This document shows positions 16,662 to 26,020 of a DNA stretch of 64,000 nucleotides, one piece after another. This DNA comes from Nibribacter koreensis. GTDB lineage: Bacteria > Bacteroidota > Bacteroidia > Cytophagales > Hymenobacteraceae. The notes beneath the pieces are model-generated. The model saw nothing but the letters and a program-made list of their open reading frames with translations, made no database searches and had not been told where the DNA came from. The stretch covers positions 1,839,533-1,903,532 of the forward strand of contig NZ_BAABGX010000002.1 of NCBI RefSeq assembly GCF_039541795.1, given 5' to 3'. The first letter of the stretch is position 1, and every line of letters begins with the position of its first letter. A program made the position numbers and the translations under genes.

Positions 16662-16698
16662 CGTTTTTAGGCTGATTTCTGAAAAACAGGCCGAAAAC
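16662..16698. repeat. P38 palindrome, copy 6
   Basis: Left TTTTTAGGCTG, right CAGGCCGAAAA. The changes leave several G-T pairs. Confidence 0.8.
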
Positions 16699-16942
16699 TA
16701 AAGAACTCTGGAAAAGCATCGACTTTCCTATCTCTATGAATTAAAAAGTCCCAAAGCCTTGTAAACAGAAACGCCTGACTTAAGCATTACGCTACATCAG
16801 GCGCCTCCATGAAAATTAAGCTGATAATGGTGAGCAGTAAACAGTTAATAACACTAGCTCAGTGTATTCTTAATAGGGTAGTCGTTGCGTGGTGTTCCAT
16901 TAGCAATTAACAATCAACAACCAGCAATCAAATCAAATCAAA

Positions 16943-17338
16943 TCAAGGCTTGACCAGCGGCGTGGCCCAGAGACCCATCTTCATCTGGAAGATGTTGGCA
17001 ATGCTGGCGGCTTTCTGCTTGGCCTGGTCGGCCATGTCACCAGAGAACAGCTCGTCTATGGTTTGGGTGAACAAGTGAATCCAGCGGGTAAAATGCTTAC
17101 GCTCCACGGGCAGACCCATGTGCTTAGGAAACGGCTGACCCTTGTACGCCATAGACCCGAACAAGACCGTGCTCCAGAATTTGTACATGGTAGGCAAGTG
17201 GTGGTCCCAGTCTACCTGCGCGAAGTCATTGAACACCGGTCCTAGCAAGTCATCCTGGTTGACGTGGTCATAGAAGGTGTCCACCAAAAGTTTGATGTCT
17301 TCTTCTGAGGTGATGTCTGGTTTGCTGGGCGCGGTCAT
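16943..17338 (-). CDS. Group III truncated haemoglobin
   Basis: 131 residues from the ATG at 17338; the in-frame ATG at 17410 would add 24 residues without family character. The small 2-on-2 globin fold is shown by LLVDTFYDHVNQDDLLGPVFND, WDHHLPTMYKFWSTVLFGS, YKGQPFPKHMGLPVERKHFTRWIHLF (the proximal His lies in this part) and a final helix. The family binds haem with oxygen or NO, and roles in NO or peroxide handling have been proposed. Alone, divergent from the POT transporter. Confidence 0.9.
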   Translation of the reverse strand: MTAPSKPDITSEEDIKLLVDTFYDHVNQDDLLGPVFNDFAQVDWDHHLPTMYKFWSTVLFGSMAYKGQPFPKHMGLPVERKHFTRWIHLFTQTIDELFSGDMADQAKQKAASIANIFQMKMGLWATPLVKP

Positions 17339-17424
17339 GGTCTTCAAATGTCTGTTCTGCCTGTAAAACAATGCAAGGTTACAGATTGGTGCCCCGCCGT
17401 CCAATGACATTCATCACTCTTGGT

Positions 17425-17462
17425 CGTTTTTGGCTTCTTTTCTGGAAAACAGGTCAAAAACG
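17425..17462. repeat. P38 palindrome, copy 7
   Basis: Full length with inner mismatches. It lies in a divergent gap between the globin and POT genes. Confidence 0.9.
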
Positions 17463-17541
17463 GGGCAGGGAAGGTTAAACTATTGGCCGGTTCAGTAGAA
17501 ATACCTATTTTCAAAGCTTATTCCACTGCAAACAACAAACA

Positions 17542-19197
17542 ATGTCTCAAGCAACCGGCAAACACCCTAAGGGGCTTTACTACCTTTTCCTGGCAGAAAT
17601 GTGGGAACGCTTCGGCTATTACCTCATGATTGGTATCTTCTTCCTGTACATGACAGACGCCCAGAGCGGCGGTATGGGACTACCCAAAGACCAGGCCTCA
17701 GACATCTATGGAACCTTCATTGCACTAGTATTCTTAACGCCTTTCATTGGCGGGTTGCTGGCAGACAGATTGCTGGGCTACCGCTTGTCCATCACCCTGG
17801 GCGGCTTGCTCATGGGCTTGGGCTACTGCGGGCTGGGCATTCCCGGCGATTCTTTCTTCTACCTGTCCCTTGCCTTTATCATCATTGGAAACGGTTTCTT
17901 CAAGGCCAATATCTCCACCTTGCTGGGGAATTTGTACACCGAGGAAAAATACCTTCCGCAGAAGGATGCGGGTTACAACATCTTCTACATGGGCATTAAC
18001 GTGGGGGCGTTCATCTGCAACTTTGTGGCGGCTTACCTACGCAATACCTATGGCTGGGGCTGGGCCTTTGTGGCGGCTGGTATTGGTATGTTCATTGGCT
18101 TGATCATCTTCTGGGTGGGCAACAAAACGCACCAGCACGCAGACATTAGAAAGCCAGCGCAACCGCATGACATGTCCCTGCTCAAGATTGTGGGTACGGT
18201 TATCTTCCCGGCGGCCATTGTGGGTATCTTGAGCTGGGTATTAATTCCGGGCAGTGTGTTTGGGTCAGACTCAACGGATGCGTTCATCTTCGGGTCTATT
18301 CCTATTGTATTGTTTTATGTGAGCCTTTGGGCAAGAGCCTCTAAGGAAGACAAGCGTCCTATTGCGGCTTTGCTGTCCATCTTTGCGGTGGTGATTGTGT
18401 TCTGGGCCGTCTTTAAGCAGAACGGTACGGCGCTCACCATCTGGGCCGAGCATTACACCGATAGAAGCATGCCGGCGCCATTAGAGAAGCCAGCCGCTTC
18501 TTTGGGCATGGTGCAAAGCATTGACGCTTCTACCAAAACAGTTCCAGACTTTGACAACGCCTTCAGGACCCGCACTGACGCAGATGGGAAAGTAGTCACA
18601 AAAGAAGGACTGGACCCTTACGTGAACAACCTGCCTAGAGAAGAGTGGCCTACGGAAGAGCGTTCTTTGTCATTGATTTCTACTGAGCTTTTCCAGTCCA
18701 TCAATCCGTTCTTTGTGGTGATATTGACGCCCATAGTGGTGTCTTTCTGGGGTTTTATGCGAAGAAAAGGAAAGGAGCCGAGCACGCCCGCCAAGATGGC
18801 TTGGGGTCTTTTTATTACTGGTTTGTCTACGCTGGTGATGGTGGGTGCCGTTTGGGCTGGTGACAACGGTCAGGACAAGGTGTCCAGCATGTGGCTGGTA
18901 GGAACCTATTTTGTAGTGACCATTGGCGAACTCTGCCTGAGTCCTATGGGCTTGTCTCTGGTTTCTAAAGTGAGCCCGCCGCGTCTGACGGCCTTGTTGA
19001 TGGGCGGTTGGTTTATGGCCACGTCTATTGGTAACAAACTGTCTGGGATTCTGGCCAGCCTCTGGGACACCTATGATGACAAGCAGTATTTCTTCTGGGT
19101 GAACTTTGCCGTGACTGTAGCCGCCGCGGCGGTGTTGGTGCTCATGCTCAAGTGGCTGAGAGAAATCATGGAAAACCCGTCTGGCAACAAAGCTTAA
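17542..19197 (+). CDS. POT-family proton-coupled peptide transporter
   Basis: 551 residues, about 12-14 membrane helices. The proton-coupling motif ExxERFxYY is present as EMWERFGYY (about 19-27), and the PTR2 signature lies in KDAGYNIFYMGINVGAFICNF (about 140-160). A periplasmic or cytoplasmic insert of about 90 residues (300-390, DRSMPAPLEKPAASLG...EEWPTEERS) separates the helices, as in some Bacteroidota members. It imports di- and tripeptides with protons; the exact substrate range cannot be read. A P38 palindrome and a strong terminator follow. Confidence 0.95.
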   Translation: MSQATGKHPKGLYYLFLAEMWERFGYYLMIGIFFLYMTDAQSGGMGLPKDQASDIYGTFIALVFLTPFIGGLLADRLLGYRLSITLGGLLMGLGYCGLGIPGDSFFYLSLAFIIIGNGFFKANISTLLGNLYTEEKYLPQKDAGYNIFYMGINVGAFICNFVAAYLRNTYGWGWAFVAAGIGMFIGLIIFWVGNKTHQHADIRKPAQPHDMSLLKIVGTVIFPAAIVGILSWVLIPGSVFGSDSTDAFIFGSIPIVLFYVSLWARASKEDKRPIAALLSIFAVVIVFWAVFKQNGTALTIWAEHYTDRSMPAPLEKPAASLGMVQSIDASTKTVPDFDNAFRTRTDADGKVVTKEGLDPYVNNLPREEWPTEERSLSLISTELFQSINPFFVVILTPIVVSFWGFMRRKGKEPSTPAKMAWGLFITGLSTLVMVGAVWAGDNGQDKVSSMWLVGTYFVVTIGELCLSPMGLSLVSKVSPPRLTALLMGGWFMATSIGNKLSGILASLWDTYDDKQYFFWVNFAVTVAAAAVLVLMLKWLREIMENPSGNKA

Positions 19198-19207
19198 CCA
19201 AGAAATC

Positions 19208-19244
19208 CGTTTTTGGGTTGTTTTGATGAAAACAGCCCAAAACG
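19208..19244. repeat. P38 palindrome, copy 8
   Basis: GGGTTG/CAGCCC inner arms, changed on both sides so that pairing is kept with one G-T pair. Confidence 0.9.
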
Positions 19245-19261
19245 GATTCTTAAACACTTAT

Positions 19262-19306
19262 AAAAAAGAAGAGGCGCTCTAACCAATAGAGCGCCTCTTC
19301 TTTTTT
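19262..19306. terminator. Bidirectional terminator
   Basis: AAAAAAGAAGAGGCGCTCT paired with its complement around 8 nt, between convergent genes. Confidence 0.9.
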
Positions 19307-19326
19307 ATGGAAAATCTGGTAGGAAG

Positions 19327-19761
19327 TTATTTGACTACTTCTACCAGCTGGCATCTTTTCAGCCATTGCAGGGCATCCACCTCAGAGGTGAAGCCTTCAA
19401 ACTCTACAGCCTGGCCGTACCATTCTTTCTGGCGGAGTTCGTCTGCATGCGCCATGGTCACTTCATCTTCGGCGTGGCCAGGGGTAAGCAGGTACGCCAC
19501 GTAAATCAGGCGGTCTATTTGGTTGTGCAGGGTGGGGTAGAAGACCTGTTTCACCCATTTCATGTCTTTCTCTGACAAAGGGCCCCTGCTCCTGATGTCA
19601 AACAGCCAATAGCGGGCATTGGTCTCCTGGGCCAGGTCCAGCACCTGGGTATAGACTTCGCGCGGTTTTAACGCATACACAGGCTGGGGCCAGCGCAGAA
19701 ACAGCACGTCCATGTCTGGTCGATGGGCTAAGGCAATAGCGTCTAAAAATGCTGGAGACAT
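19327..19761 (-). CDS. Hypothetical cytoplasmic protein (STAS-like)
   Basis: 144 residues from the ATG at 19761. No signal or membrane helix. The alternating pattern LFLRWPQPV..., YWLFDIRSRGPLSEKDMKWVKQVFYPTL and AYLLTPGH resembles the SpoIIAA/STAS-like proteins of Bacteroidota that are often annotated only as hypothetical. No catalytic residues can be named. Function unknown. Confidence 0.7.
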   Translation of the reverse strand: MSPAFLDAIALAHRPDMDVLFLRWPQPVYALKPREVYTQVLDLAQETNARYWLFDIRSRGPLSEKDMKWVKQVFYPTLHNQIDRLIYVAYLLTPGHAEDEVTMAHADELRQKEWYGQAVEFEGFTSEVDALQWLKRCQLVEVVK

Positions 19762-19937
19762 AAGCTTTTGGTAAAACGGAAACAAATCTACTAACAAAAC
19801 CCACAACCTCTTCTTTTACCTATTTAAAAAATATTGAGCAGTGGTATATAGCCAACATCTATATTAAATAATAGTTCAGTGTATGGGCAGTATAGGCCAA
19901 TCGCCTTAAAAACCAGTAGCTTTGCTTTCTAATACTT

Positions 19938-21206
19938 TTGACTGTGTCTACACCTTCTTTTTCTCCCGGGCCTGAACGCCATGACCCCTACGCGGTGTTG
20001 CGCCTACCCGAGTTCAGGCTTTTTGTCTCTGCCCGTTTCTGCATCACGCTGGCCATGCAAATACAGGCTGTGGTGGTAGGCTGGCAGATCTATGACATCA
20101 CCAAAGACCCTTTCTCCCTGGGCTTGATTGGCCTAGCCGAGGCCGTTCCTTCCATCACCGTGGCTTTGTATGCCGGGCACGTAGCCGATATTATGCCCCG
20201 CAAGCGCATCATCATTACCGTATTGAGCGTGTTGCTTTTCTGCTCGCTGGCCTTGCTAGTGTACACCATGGGCATCGGCGAATTTCTGCGGATATGGGGC
20301 ACCATGCCCATTTACAGCATTATTTTCCTGAGTGGCATTGCCCGGGGTTTCATGGGGCCGGCGGTGTTCTCTTTTATGCCCCAGTTGGTCAAGGATAAGA
20401 ATTTGTACTCTAATGCCATTTCCTGGAGTAGTACTACCTGGCAGGCGGCTTCAGTGGCGGGTCCGGCATTGGGCGGCTTGCTCTATGCGTTTGGCGGGGT
20501 GACCATGGCTTTTTCTGTAGACGCGGCGCTGGTACTATTGGCTCTGGTCTTTTATGGTCTCATTGCCGGCAGGCCTTTGCCTGAAAGCCAAGGCCCCAAG
20601 CTTAACATCAAGGAGAGTCTGCAGACGGGGCTCAAGTTCGTGTTTGGCAACCAGATCATTTTAAGTGCACTGGCGCTGGATATGTTTGCAGTGCTGTTTG
20701 GCGGAGCCGTGATTCTGTTGCCAGTGTTTGCCTCAGACATTCTGGAAATCGGGCCGCAGGGGTTGGGTGCCTTGCGCTCGGCGCCGGCCATTGGCTCGGT
20801 GGGGATGGCCTTGTATCTGGCCCATCATCCCATCACCAAAGGAGCGGGCAAGAAAATGCTTTGGTGTGTGGCTGGGTTTGGGGCATGCATCATTGGGTTT
20901 GGCTTGTCTAGCTGGTTCTGGCTGTCTTTTGTTCTCTTGCTATTAAGTGGTTTGTTAGACAGCGTCTCTATGATCATCCGGTCTACGCTTATTCATACGT
21001 TCACGCCTGAGTACATGAAAGGACGCGTCTCATCCGTGAACAACATCTTTGTGGGCTCAAGCAATGAGATTGGCTCTTTTGAATCTGGTCTGGCCGCTAA
21101 GCTGATGGGCGTGGTGCCGTCTGTAGTGTTCGGCGGGACCATGACTATTCTCATTGTAAGCTTCACCGCTTGGAAAGCGGATCAGTTGAGGAAGCTTAGT
21201 TTCTGA
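19938..21206 (+). CDS. MFS transporter (EntS/MFS_3-like exporter)
   Basis: 422 residues with 10-12 membrane helices. The opening DPYAVLRLPEFRLFVSARFCITLAMQIQAVVVGWQIYDITKDPFSLGLIGLAEAVP is shared with the enterobactin-exporter-like MFS_3 group. The loop motif GHVADIMPRKRII corresponds to the MFS GxxxDRxGRR loop. The start is TTG at 19938 or GTG at 19944; a TAGCTTTG box lies 13 nt upstream. Substrate unknown. No siderophore genes are adjacent. Confidence 0.88.
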   Translation: MTVSTPSFSPGPERHDPYAVLRLPEFRLFVSARFCITLAMQIQAVVVGWQIYDITKDPFSLGLIGLAEAVPSITVALYAGHVADIMPRKRIIITVLSVLLFCSLALLVYTMGIGEFLRIWGTMPIYSIIFLSGIARGFMGPAVFSFMPQLVKDKNLYSNAISWSSTTWQAASVAGPALGGLLYAFGGVTMAFSVDAALVLLALVFYGLIAGRPLPESQGPKLNIKESLQTGLKFVFGNQIILSALALDMFAVLFGGAVILLPVFASDILEIGPQGLGALRSAPAIGSVGMALYLAHHPITKGAGKKMLWCVAGFGACIIGFGLSSWFWLSFVLLLLSGLLDSVSMIIRSTLIHTFTPEYMKGRVSSVNNIFVGSSNEIGSFESGLAAKLMGVVPSVVFGGTMTILIVSFTAWKADQLRKLSF

Positions 21207-21244
21207 TAGCAGTTATGGGGAGGTAAAGGTCTTTTATGACAGAC

Positions 21245-21281
21245 CGTTTTTGGCTTATTTTCTGGGAATTAGGTGAAAATG
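21245..21281. repeat. P38 palindrome, degenerate copy 9
   Basis: Left arm CGTTTTTGGCT intact, right arm weakened (AGGTGAAAATGG). Confidence 0.75.
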
Positions 21282-21338
21282 GTTTTCTAATTGTTAATTG
21301 CTGGTTGTTATAACACCTTGACAATACAGCCCGCCGTT

Positions 21339-21356
21339 GTTGGTGTTATCACCAAC
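21339..21356. repeat. P18 palindrome core
   Basis: GTTGGTGTTATCACCAAC, identical to the core at 6405-6422. Confidence 0.85.
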
Positions 21357-21811
21357 GACCAATAATGCCGTCTGAGTCGTCTTTCCCTTTGCAATCTGGT
21401 GTAAGAACTATCCGCCTCTACCTCCCAAACTTGTCTTCCCATCTTCCTTCATTCTTACTTTCTGCCCGGGTTTGTCACTTTTCTCCTTGATGAGAAAAGT
21501 AACCAAAAGAATCAAGAAGAAAAGAAACTCGCTGAACGCTCGGACAGTCTTTTCTTCGGATTCTGCACCTGGCTGGCGAGATTTGTTTCATAGTGAGCTT
21601 ACGCCGCTGCCACTTTAAGCGTCATTGATTTCTCCCTCGTGAAAAGAGACTTAAATTGACCAGTCTCTTTTCCCTCGGTCAAGGGCCGGCGGACTGCGGT
21701 TGGAGAAGTTGCAATGCCTTCATCGCCCTTTGGGCGGGATAAAAGATTGACTCGCTACTCAGGAATTTTCCAGACCTCGTAGTGTGTGGAGCTCCTACGA
21801 GTGCCTTCTGG

Positions 21812-21848
21812 CGTTTTAGCCTATTTTCCAGAAAACAGCCCGAAAACG
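21812..21848. repeat. P38 palindrome, copy 10
   Basis: 37 nt, CGTTTTAGCC and CGAAAACG outer arms. It abuts the tpiA terminator. Confidence 0.85.
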
Positions 21849-21886
21849 AAAACAGCCGCTTCTCCAAAAGAAAAGCGGCTGTTTTA
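21849..21886 (-). terminator. Terminator of tpiA
   Basis: AAAACAGCCGCTT / AAGCGGCTGTTTT stem, 37 nt past the tpiA stop. Confidence 0.8.
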
Positions 21887-21923
21887 TTACTAGTTGACTC
21901 GAGACTCAGAACTCGCGACTCAT

Positions 21924-22688
21924 CTAGAAGGATTTGATGATGTCTGTGAAGTCTCTTGATTTCAAGGAAGCGCCGCCAATCAAGCCGCCGTCCACGTCTG
22001 GTTGCGCGAACAGTTCTTTGGCGTTCCCTGGGTTGGCACTGCCGCCGTACAAGATGGTTTTGTTGAAGGCAGCTTCAGAATCAAACAGTCTAGACAGTTC
22101 TTCTCTGATATAGGCGTGCATGTCCTGCGCTTGCTGGCTGCTAGCCGTGCGTCCAGTGCCAATCGCCCAGATAGGCTCATAGGCAACTACAATCTGATCA
22201 AACTCTTCGTTGCTCAAGTGCGCAACGGTGTCGCGTAATTGCTGGCCTACGTACTCAAAATGCTTTTCAGACTCGCGTACTTCTAATGGCTCGCCGCAGC
22301 AGAAAATAGGCTTGATGCCTTGGCCCAAGGCGGCTTTCATTTTCTTCAATAGCAAATCTGCATCTTCATGGTGGTACTGACGGCGCTCAGAGTGACCTAC
22401 CAATACATATTCTACACCCACAGACTGGAGCATAGAAGCAGAAACTTCGCCGGTATAGGCACCGCTCTCATGCGCGCTCACATCCTGCGCGGCCAAATGA
22501 ATGCGGTCGTTGCCTTGAATCAACTTGCCAATGGACTGTAAAAACGGGAACGGAGGCGTGATGATCACTTCTACGTTGTCTGCAGTGACTTCATCCTTTA
22601 CCATGTTCTCAATCTCGCTTACCAGCGCCAAGGCGTCTTGGTAAGTCTTGTTCATCTTCCAGTTGCCGGCAACAATGTTCTTTCTCAT
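21924..22688 (-). CDS. tpiA: Triose-phosphate isomerase
   Basis: 254-residue glycolytic enzyme interconverting dihydroxyacetone phosphate and glyceraldehyde 3-phosphate. It shows NWKMNKT with the active-site Asn and Lys at the N-terminus, the catalytic His in EYVLVGHSERR, the catalytic Glu in AYEPIWAIGTGRTAS followed by the mobile loop, and the phosphate-binding YGGSANPGN and GLIGGASL. Length and order are normal for the family. Confidence 0.98.
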   Translation of the reverse strand: MRKNIVAGNWKMNKTYQDALALVSEIENMVKDEVTADNVEVIITPPFPFLQSIGKLIQGNDRIHLAAQDVSAHESGAYTGEVSASMLQSVGVEYVLVGHSERRQYHHEDADLLLKKMKAALGQGIKPIFCCGEPLEVRESEKHFEYVGQQLRDTVAHLSNEEFDQIVVAYEPIWAIGTGRTASSQQAQDMHAYIREELSRLFDSEAAFNKTILYGGSANPGNAKELFAQPDVDGGLIGGASLKSRDFTDIIKSF

Positions 22689-22730
22689 AGTTTCTTATGT
22701 GTAAATGGAAACGCCCTTCTTGCACAAAGG

Positions 22731-22768
22731 CGTTTTTAGGTTCTTTTCTGGAAATCAGGCCAAAAACG
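22731..22768. repeat. P38 palindrome, copy 11
   Basis: Outer arms intact, inner arm AGGTTC unpaired with CAGGCC. Lies upstream of tpiA. Confidence 0.85.
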
Positions 22769-22830
22769 GCCTGCTCTCTTCAAGTGCTAAGTTAGTGATT
22801 TGTATAAAACTGCTGGCCTTAATACAAATG

Positions 22831-22867
22831 AAAAGCCTCTTGCACGCTTATAGTACAAGAGGCTTTT
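22831..22867. terminator. Terminator hairpin between uvrA and tpiA
   Basis: AAAAGCCTCTTG / CAAGAGGCTTTT stem; it can stop transcription from uvrA on the minus strand. Confidence 0.8.
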
Positions 22868-22882
22868 GAATAATGTTGGTTT

Positions 22883-22920
22883 TATTTTTAGCCTACTTTC
22901 TGGAAAACAGCCCGAAAACG
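22883..22920. repeat. P38 palindrome, degenerate copy 12
   Basis: Ends 2 nt from the uvrA stop codon. Right arm CCCGAAAACG, left arm TATTTTTAGCC. Confidence 0.8.
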
Positions 22921-22922
22921 AA

Positions 22923-25745
22923 TTAAGAAATCAACTTCGGCTTCAAATATTTGGCCGTGTGGTTTTCCTCAGACAGTTTGGCCAAATCCTCCGGCGTACC
23001 TTCAAAGAGCAAGTGACCGCCGTTGGTACCACCTTCGGGGCCCAGGTCAATAATCCAATCCGCGCATTTGATGATGTCCATGTTGTGCTCAATGATGAGG
23101 ACGGTGTTGCCGTTTTCTACCAACGCGTTCAGGGCGGTTAAGAGCTTGCTGATGTCATGGAAGTGAAGACCGGTGCTGGGCTCATCAAAGATGAACAGGA
23201 TGTTGCCGTTATGTGGCGTGGCGCCTTTGGTCAGGAAAGACGCCAGCTTCACGCGCTGGGCTTCACCTCCTGATAAAGTATTGCTGGACTGACCCAACCG
23301 GATATAGCCCAAGCCCACGTCTTGCAGGGGCTTCAGTTTCTCCAGAATCTTAGGCTGGTCTTCAAAGAAAATCAAGCTGTCATCAATGGTCATGTCCAGT
23401 ACCTGCGAGATGTTACGCTCGCGGTAGGTGATGTCCAGAATGTCTTGCTTGAATTTCTGCCCTTCGCAGGCCTCACAGGTCAGGTAGATATCGGCCATGA
23501 ACTGCATCTCAATCTTCACCTGGCCTTCGCCTTGGCAGACTTCGCACCGACCGCCCTCAATGTTAAAGGAGAAGTGCGAAGGCTTGAACCCGCGCGCTTT
23601 GGCCAAAGGCTGGTCAGCGTACATGGTCCTGATGGCATCATAGGCCTTCACGTAGGTCACCGGGTTGGAACGCGACGACTTCCCGATGGGGTTCTGGTCC
23701 ACAAACTCTACGTGGGCTACGCGGTTCATATCACCGGAAAGCTTGTCAAACTTACCCGTGGCATCTGCGTGCCCGCCCAAAGATTTGATTAGCGCCGGCG
23801 CCAGAATCTTCTTTATTAAAGTAGACTTACCCGAGCCGCTCACGCCCGTCACTACTGTCATCACATTCAGCGGGAACTTCGCGCTCACGTTCTTGAGGTT
23901 GTTCTCCCGAGCACCGTGCACCTCCACGCTGTTGCGCCAAGGACGGCGTTGCGCCGGAACCGGCACTTCCATGCGGCCGCTCAGGTAACGACCGGTGTAG
24001 GTATCGCTCTTGAGCAGTTCCTGGAACGTACCCTGGAATATGAGATTTCCGCCGCCAGAACCGGCCTCCGGGCCAATGTCCAAAACCTGGTCGGCTACTT
24101 CCATCATGCCTTCTTCGTGCTCTACCACAATCACAGTGTTGCCCATTTCTTGCAGGGAGCGCAACACGCCAATGAGTTGGTCGGCGTCCTTGGGGTGCAG
24201 GCCAATGCTGGGCTCATCCAGAATGTACATGGAACCCACCAAGGCGCTTCCCAAAGAGGTAGCCAGGTTGATGCGCTGGCTCTCGCCACCAGATAAAGTA
24301 TTAGATAGTCTATTCAAAGTCAGATAACCCAAACCTACGCGCGTCAAATAGCTTAAGCGGTTGGTTACTTCAGTGACCAGTCTATCGGCGATGGCTTGGT
24401 CGTGCTCGCTTAATTGTAAGCCTTCAAAGAACTCCAGCGTTTTGGTCACGGGCATCAACACCAAGTCTGTGATGCTTTTGCCGTCTACCTTCACATAACC
24501 GGCGTCTTTGCGCAGACGTGAGCCTTTGCAATCTGGGCACACGGTACGGCCGCGGTAACGGGACAACAGCACGCGGTATTGAATCTTATGCGTCTGCCCT
24601 GAAATGTGCTTGAAGAATTCTGTTAGGCCGCCAAAGTACTTGTTGCCTTTCCAGAGGAGTTCCTGTTGTTCCTCGGTGAGCTCGTTGTAAGGACGGTGGA
24701 TAGGGAAATCAAACCGGATGCCGTTTTTGACTAAAGGCTGCAACCACTCGTTCTGCTTTTCGGTGCGCCAGGGCGCGATGGCTCCTTCAAAGACCGTGAG
24801 GCTTTTGTCTGGGATGACCAAGTCTGGGTCAATGCCGAGGACGCTTCCCCAGCCTTCGCAGGTCTGGCAGGCGCCGTAGGGGTTGTTGAAGGAGAAGAAG
24901 TTGACGTTGGGCTCTTCAAACACCATTCCGTCCAGCTCAAAGCGGTTGGAGAAGACGCGCGTCTCGTCGCCAATGCGGACGTGACATTCGTCGTGGCCTT
25001 CATAGAACGCGGTCTGCACCGAGTCCGCCAAACGCATCTGTAGGCTTTCGTCTTCCTCGTCCTGCTTGATGACGGTGCGGTCAATGAGCACAAATACATC
25101 ACCCTTGGGCTCTGGCTTGTCATCCCCAATGAGTTCTTCAATAAAGAAGGCCTCGCCGTTCAGCAACACCCTAGAATAGCCTTTCTGCAGGAGCAGGTCC
25201 AGTTCTTTGCTGAGCTTCCGGTCTTTAGTCTGCTGAAGAGGCGCCAGAATCATGATGCGCGTATCATTGGGCAGAGTCATAAGATTGTCCACCACGCTAG
25301 ACACGGTATCTTTCTTCACTTCATTGCCAGATACCGGCGAAATGGTCTTGCCAATGCGGGCGTACAGGAGCTTGAGGTAATCGTAAATCTCGGTGCTGGT
25401 GCCCACGGTGGAACGGTTGTTCCTGATACTCACCTTCTGTTCAATGGCAATGGCCGGACTGATGCCCCGGATGTAATCCACGTCAGGCTTGTCCATGCGG
25501 CCCAGGAACTGGCGGGCATAGGAGCTAAGGCTCTCCACGTACATGCGCTGGCCTTCGGCGTAGAGGGTGTCAAACGCCAGGGAGGATTTACCGGAGCCCG
25601 AAAGGCCGGTCACCACAATGAACTGGTTGCGCGGCAGGGCCACGCTCAGGTTCTTTAAATTATGAACGCGGGCCCGCTTGATGATGATGTTCTCGCGGGC
25701 ATCTAATGCGTCTATTTCTGAGTCTTGGATGAGATCTTCTGTCAT
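22923..25745 (-). CDS. uvrA: Excinuclease ABC subunit A
   Basis: 940-residue damage-recognition ATPase of nucleotide excision repair. It has two ABC ATPase halves: Walker A GLSGSGKSSLAF (about 47-58) with LSGGESQRINLA, and GVSGSGKSTLIKK with LSGGEAQRVKLA in the second half. Zinc modules are shown by CQTCEG, CPDCKGSRLR, CEVCQGEG and CEACEGQKF. The motif YVESLSSYARQFLGRMDKPDVD is diagnostic. The length is normal. A TACCTTTG box about 83 nt upstream is a likely promoter. Confidence 0.98.
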   Translation of the reverse strand: MTEDLIQDSEIDALDARENIIIKRARVHNLKNLSVALPRNQFIVVTGLSGSGKSSLAFDTLYAEGQRMYVESLSSYARQFLGRMDKPDVDYIRGISPAIAIEQKVSIRNNRSTVGTSTEIYDYLKLLYARIGKTISPVSGNEVKKDTVSSVVDNLMTLPNDTRIMILAPLQQTKDRKLSKELDLLLQKGYSRVLLNGEAFFIEELIGDDKPEPKGDVFVLIDRTVIKQDEEDESLQMRLADSVQTAFYEGHDECHVRIGDETRVFSNRFELDGMVFEEPNVNFFSFNNPYGACQTCEGWGSVLGIDPDLVIPDKSLTVFEGAIAPWRTEKQNEWLQPLVKNGIRFDFPIHRPYNELTEEQQELLWKGNKYFGGLTEFFKHISGQTHKIQYRVLLSRYRGRTVCPDCKGSRLRKDAGYVKVDGKSITDLVLMPVTKTLEFFEGLQLSEHDQAIADRLVTEVTNRLSYLTRVGLGYLTLNRLSNTLSGGESQRINLATSLGSALVGSMYILDEPSIGLHPKDADQLIGVLRSLQEMGNTVIVVEHEEGMMEVADQVLDIGPEAGSGGGNLIFQGTFQELLKSDTYTGRYLSGRMEVPVPAQRRPWRNSVEVHGARENNLKNVSAKFPLNVMTVVTGVSGSGKSTLIKKILAPALIKSLGGHADATGKFDKLSGDMNRVAHVEFVDQNPIGKSSRSNPVTYVKAYDAIRTMYADQPLAKARGFKPSHFSFNIEGGRCEVCQGEGQVKIEMQFMADIYLTCEACEGQKFKQDILDITYRERNISQVLDMTIDDSLIFFEDQPKILEKLKPLQDVGLGYIRLGQSSNTLSGGEAQRVKLASFLTKGATPHNGNILFIFDEPSTGLHFHDISKLLTALNALVENGNTVLIIEHNMDIIKCADWIIDLGPEGGTNGGHLLFEGTPEDLAKLSEENHTAKYLKPKLIS

Positions 25746-25827
25746 AAGAATTTATAGCCTCTCTAGAACATGAACCGCGGCAGAATAATTCTGTTTACCG
25801 GCAATTAAACAGCCTGAGACTAAACCG

Positions 25828-25857
25828 CAAAGGTAGACATACGCATTGGCATTTAGA
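25828..25857 (-). promoter_or_regulatory. Probable promoter of uvrA
   Basis: TACCTTTG on the minus strand at 25835-25828. The upstream -33 element is poor (TTC), so confidence is moderate. Confidence 0.45.
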
Positions 25858-25874
25858 AGAGTCGCGCTAGCCTG

Positions 25875-25912
25875 CGTTTTTGGTCTGTTTTCTAGAAACC
25901 AAGCCAAAAACG
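25875..25912. repeat. P38 palindrome, copy 13
   Basis: Outer arms perfect, inner arms with mismatches. It lies in the divergent gap uvrA / bTHX gene. Confidence 0.9.
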
Positions 25913-26020
25913 AAATCAGAAACTTGCGCTAATTCTGTGTACTTTGTAACTTTCTAGACCAGTTTCTCATAAGAGAGTACTTGTCACATCATGTTTCACT
26001 TATAAATAAACACTACCATC

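Larger units (their letters stand above)
16267..16942. other. Intergenic region with terminator, repeats and low-complexity tail
   Basis: 676 bp between convergent genes. It holds a terminator, two P38 copies, the inverted copy of the 33-bp repeat, an AGGCGCCT-ended inverted repeat near 16770-16805, and a CAATCAACAACCAGCAATCAAAT-type stretch before 16943. No gene is seen. Confidence 0.75.
21207..21923. other. Intergenic region with repeats and hairpins
   Basis: 717 bp between convergent genes. It has P38 copies at both ends (21245-21281, 21812-21848), a P18 core (21339-21356), an ACTTTTCTC/GAGAAAAGT hairpin (21477-21500), a second hairpin GAAAAGAGACT/AGTCTCTTTTC (21641-21672), the tpiA terminator and a GACTC-periodic stretch near 21896-21922. 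No gene is supported. Confidence 0.75.
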
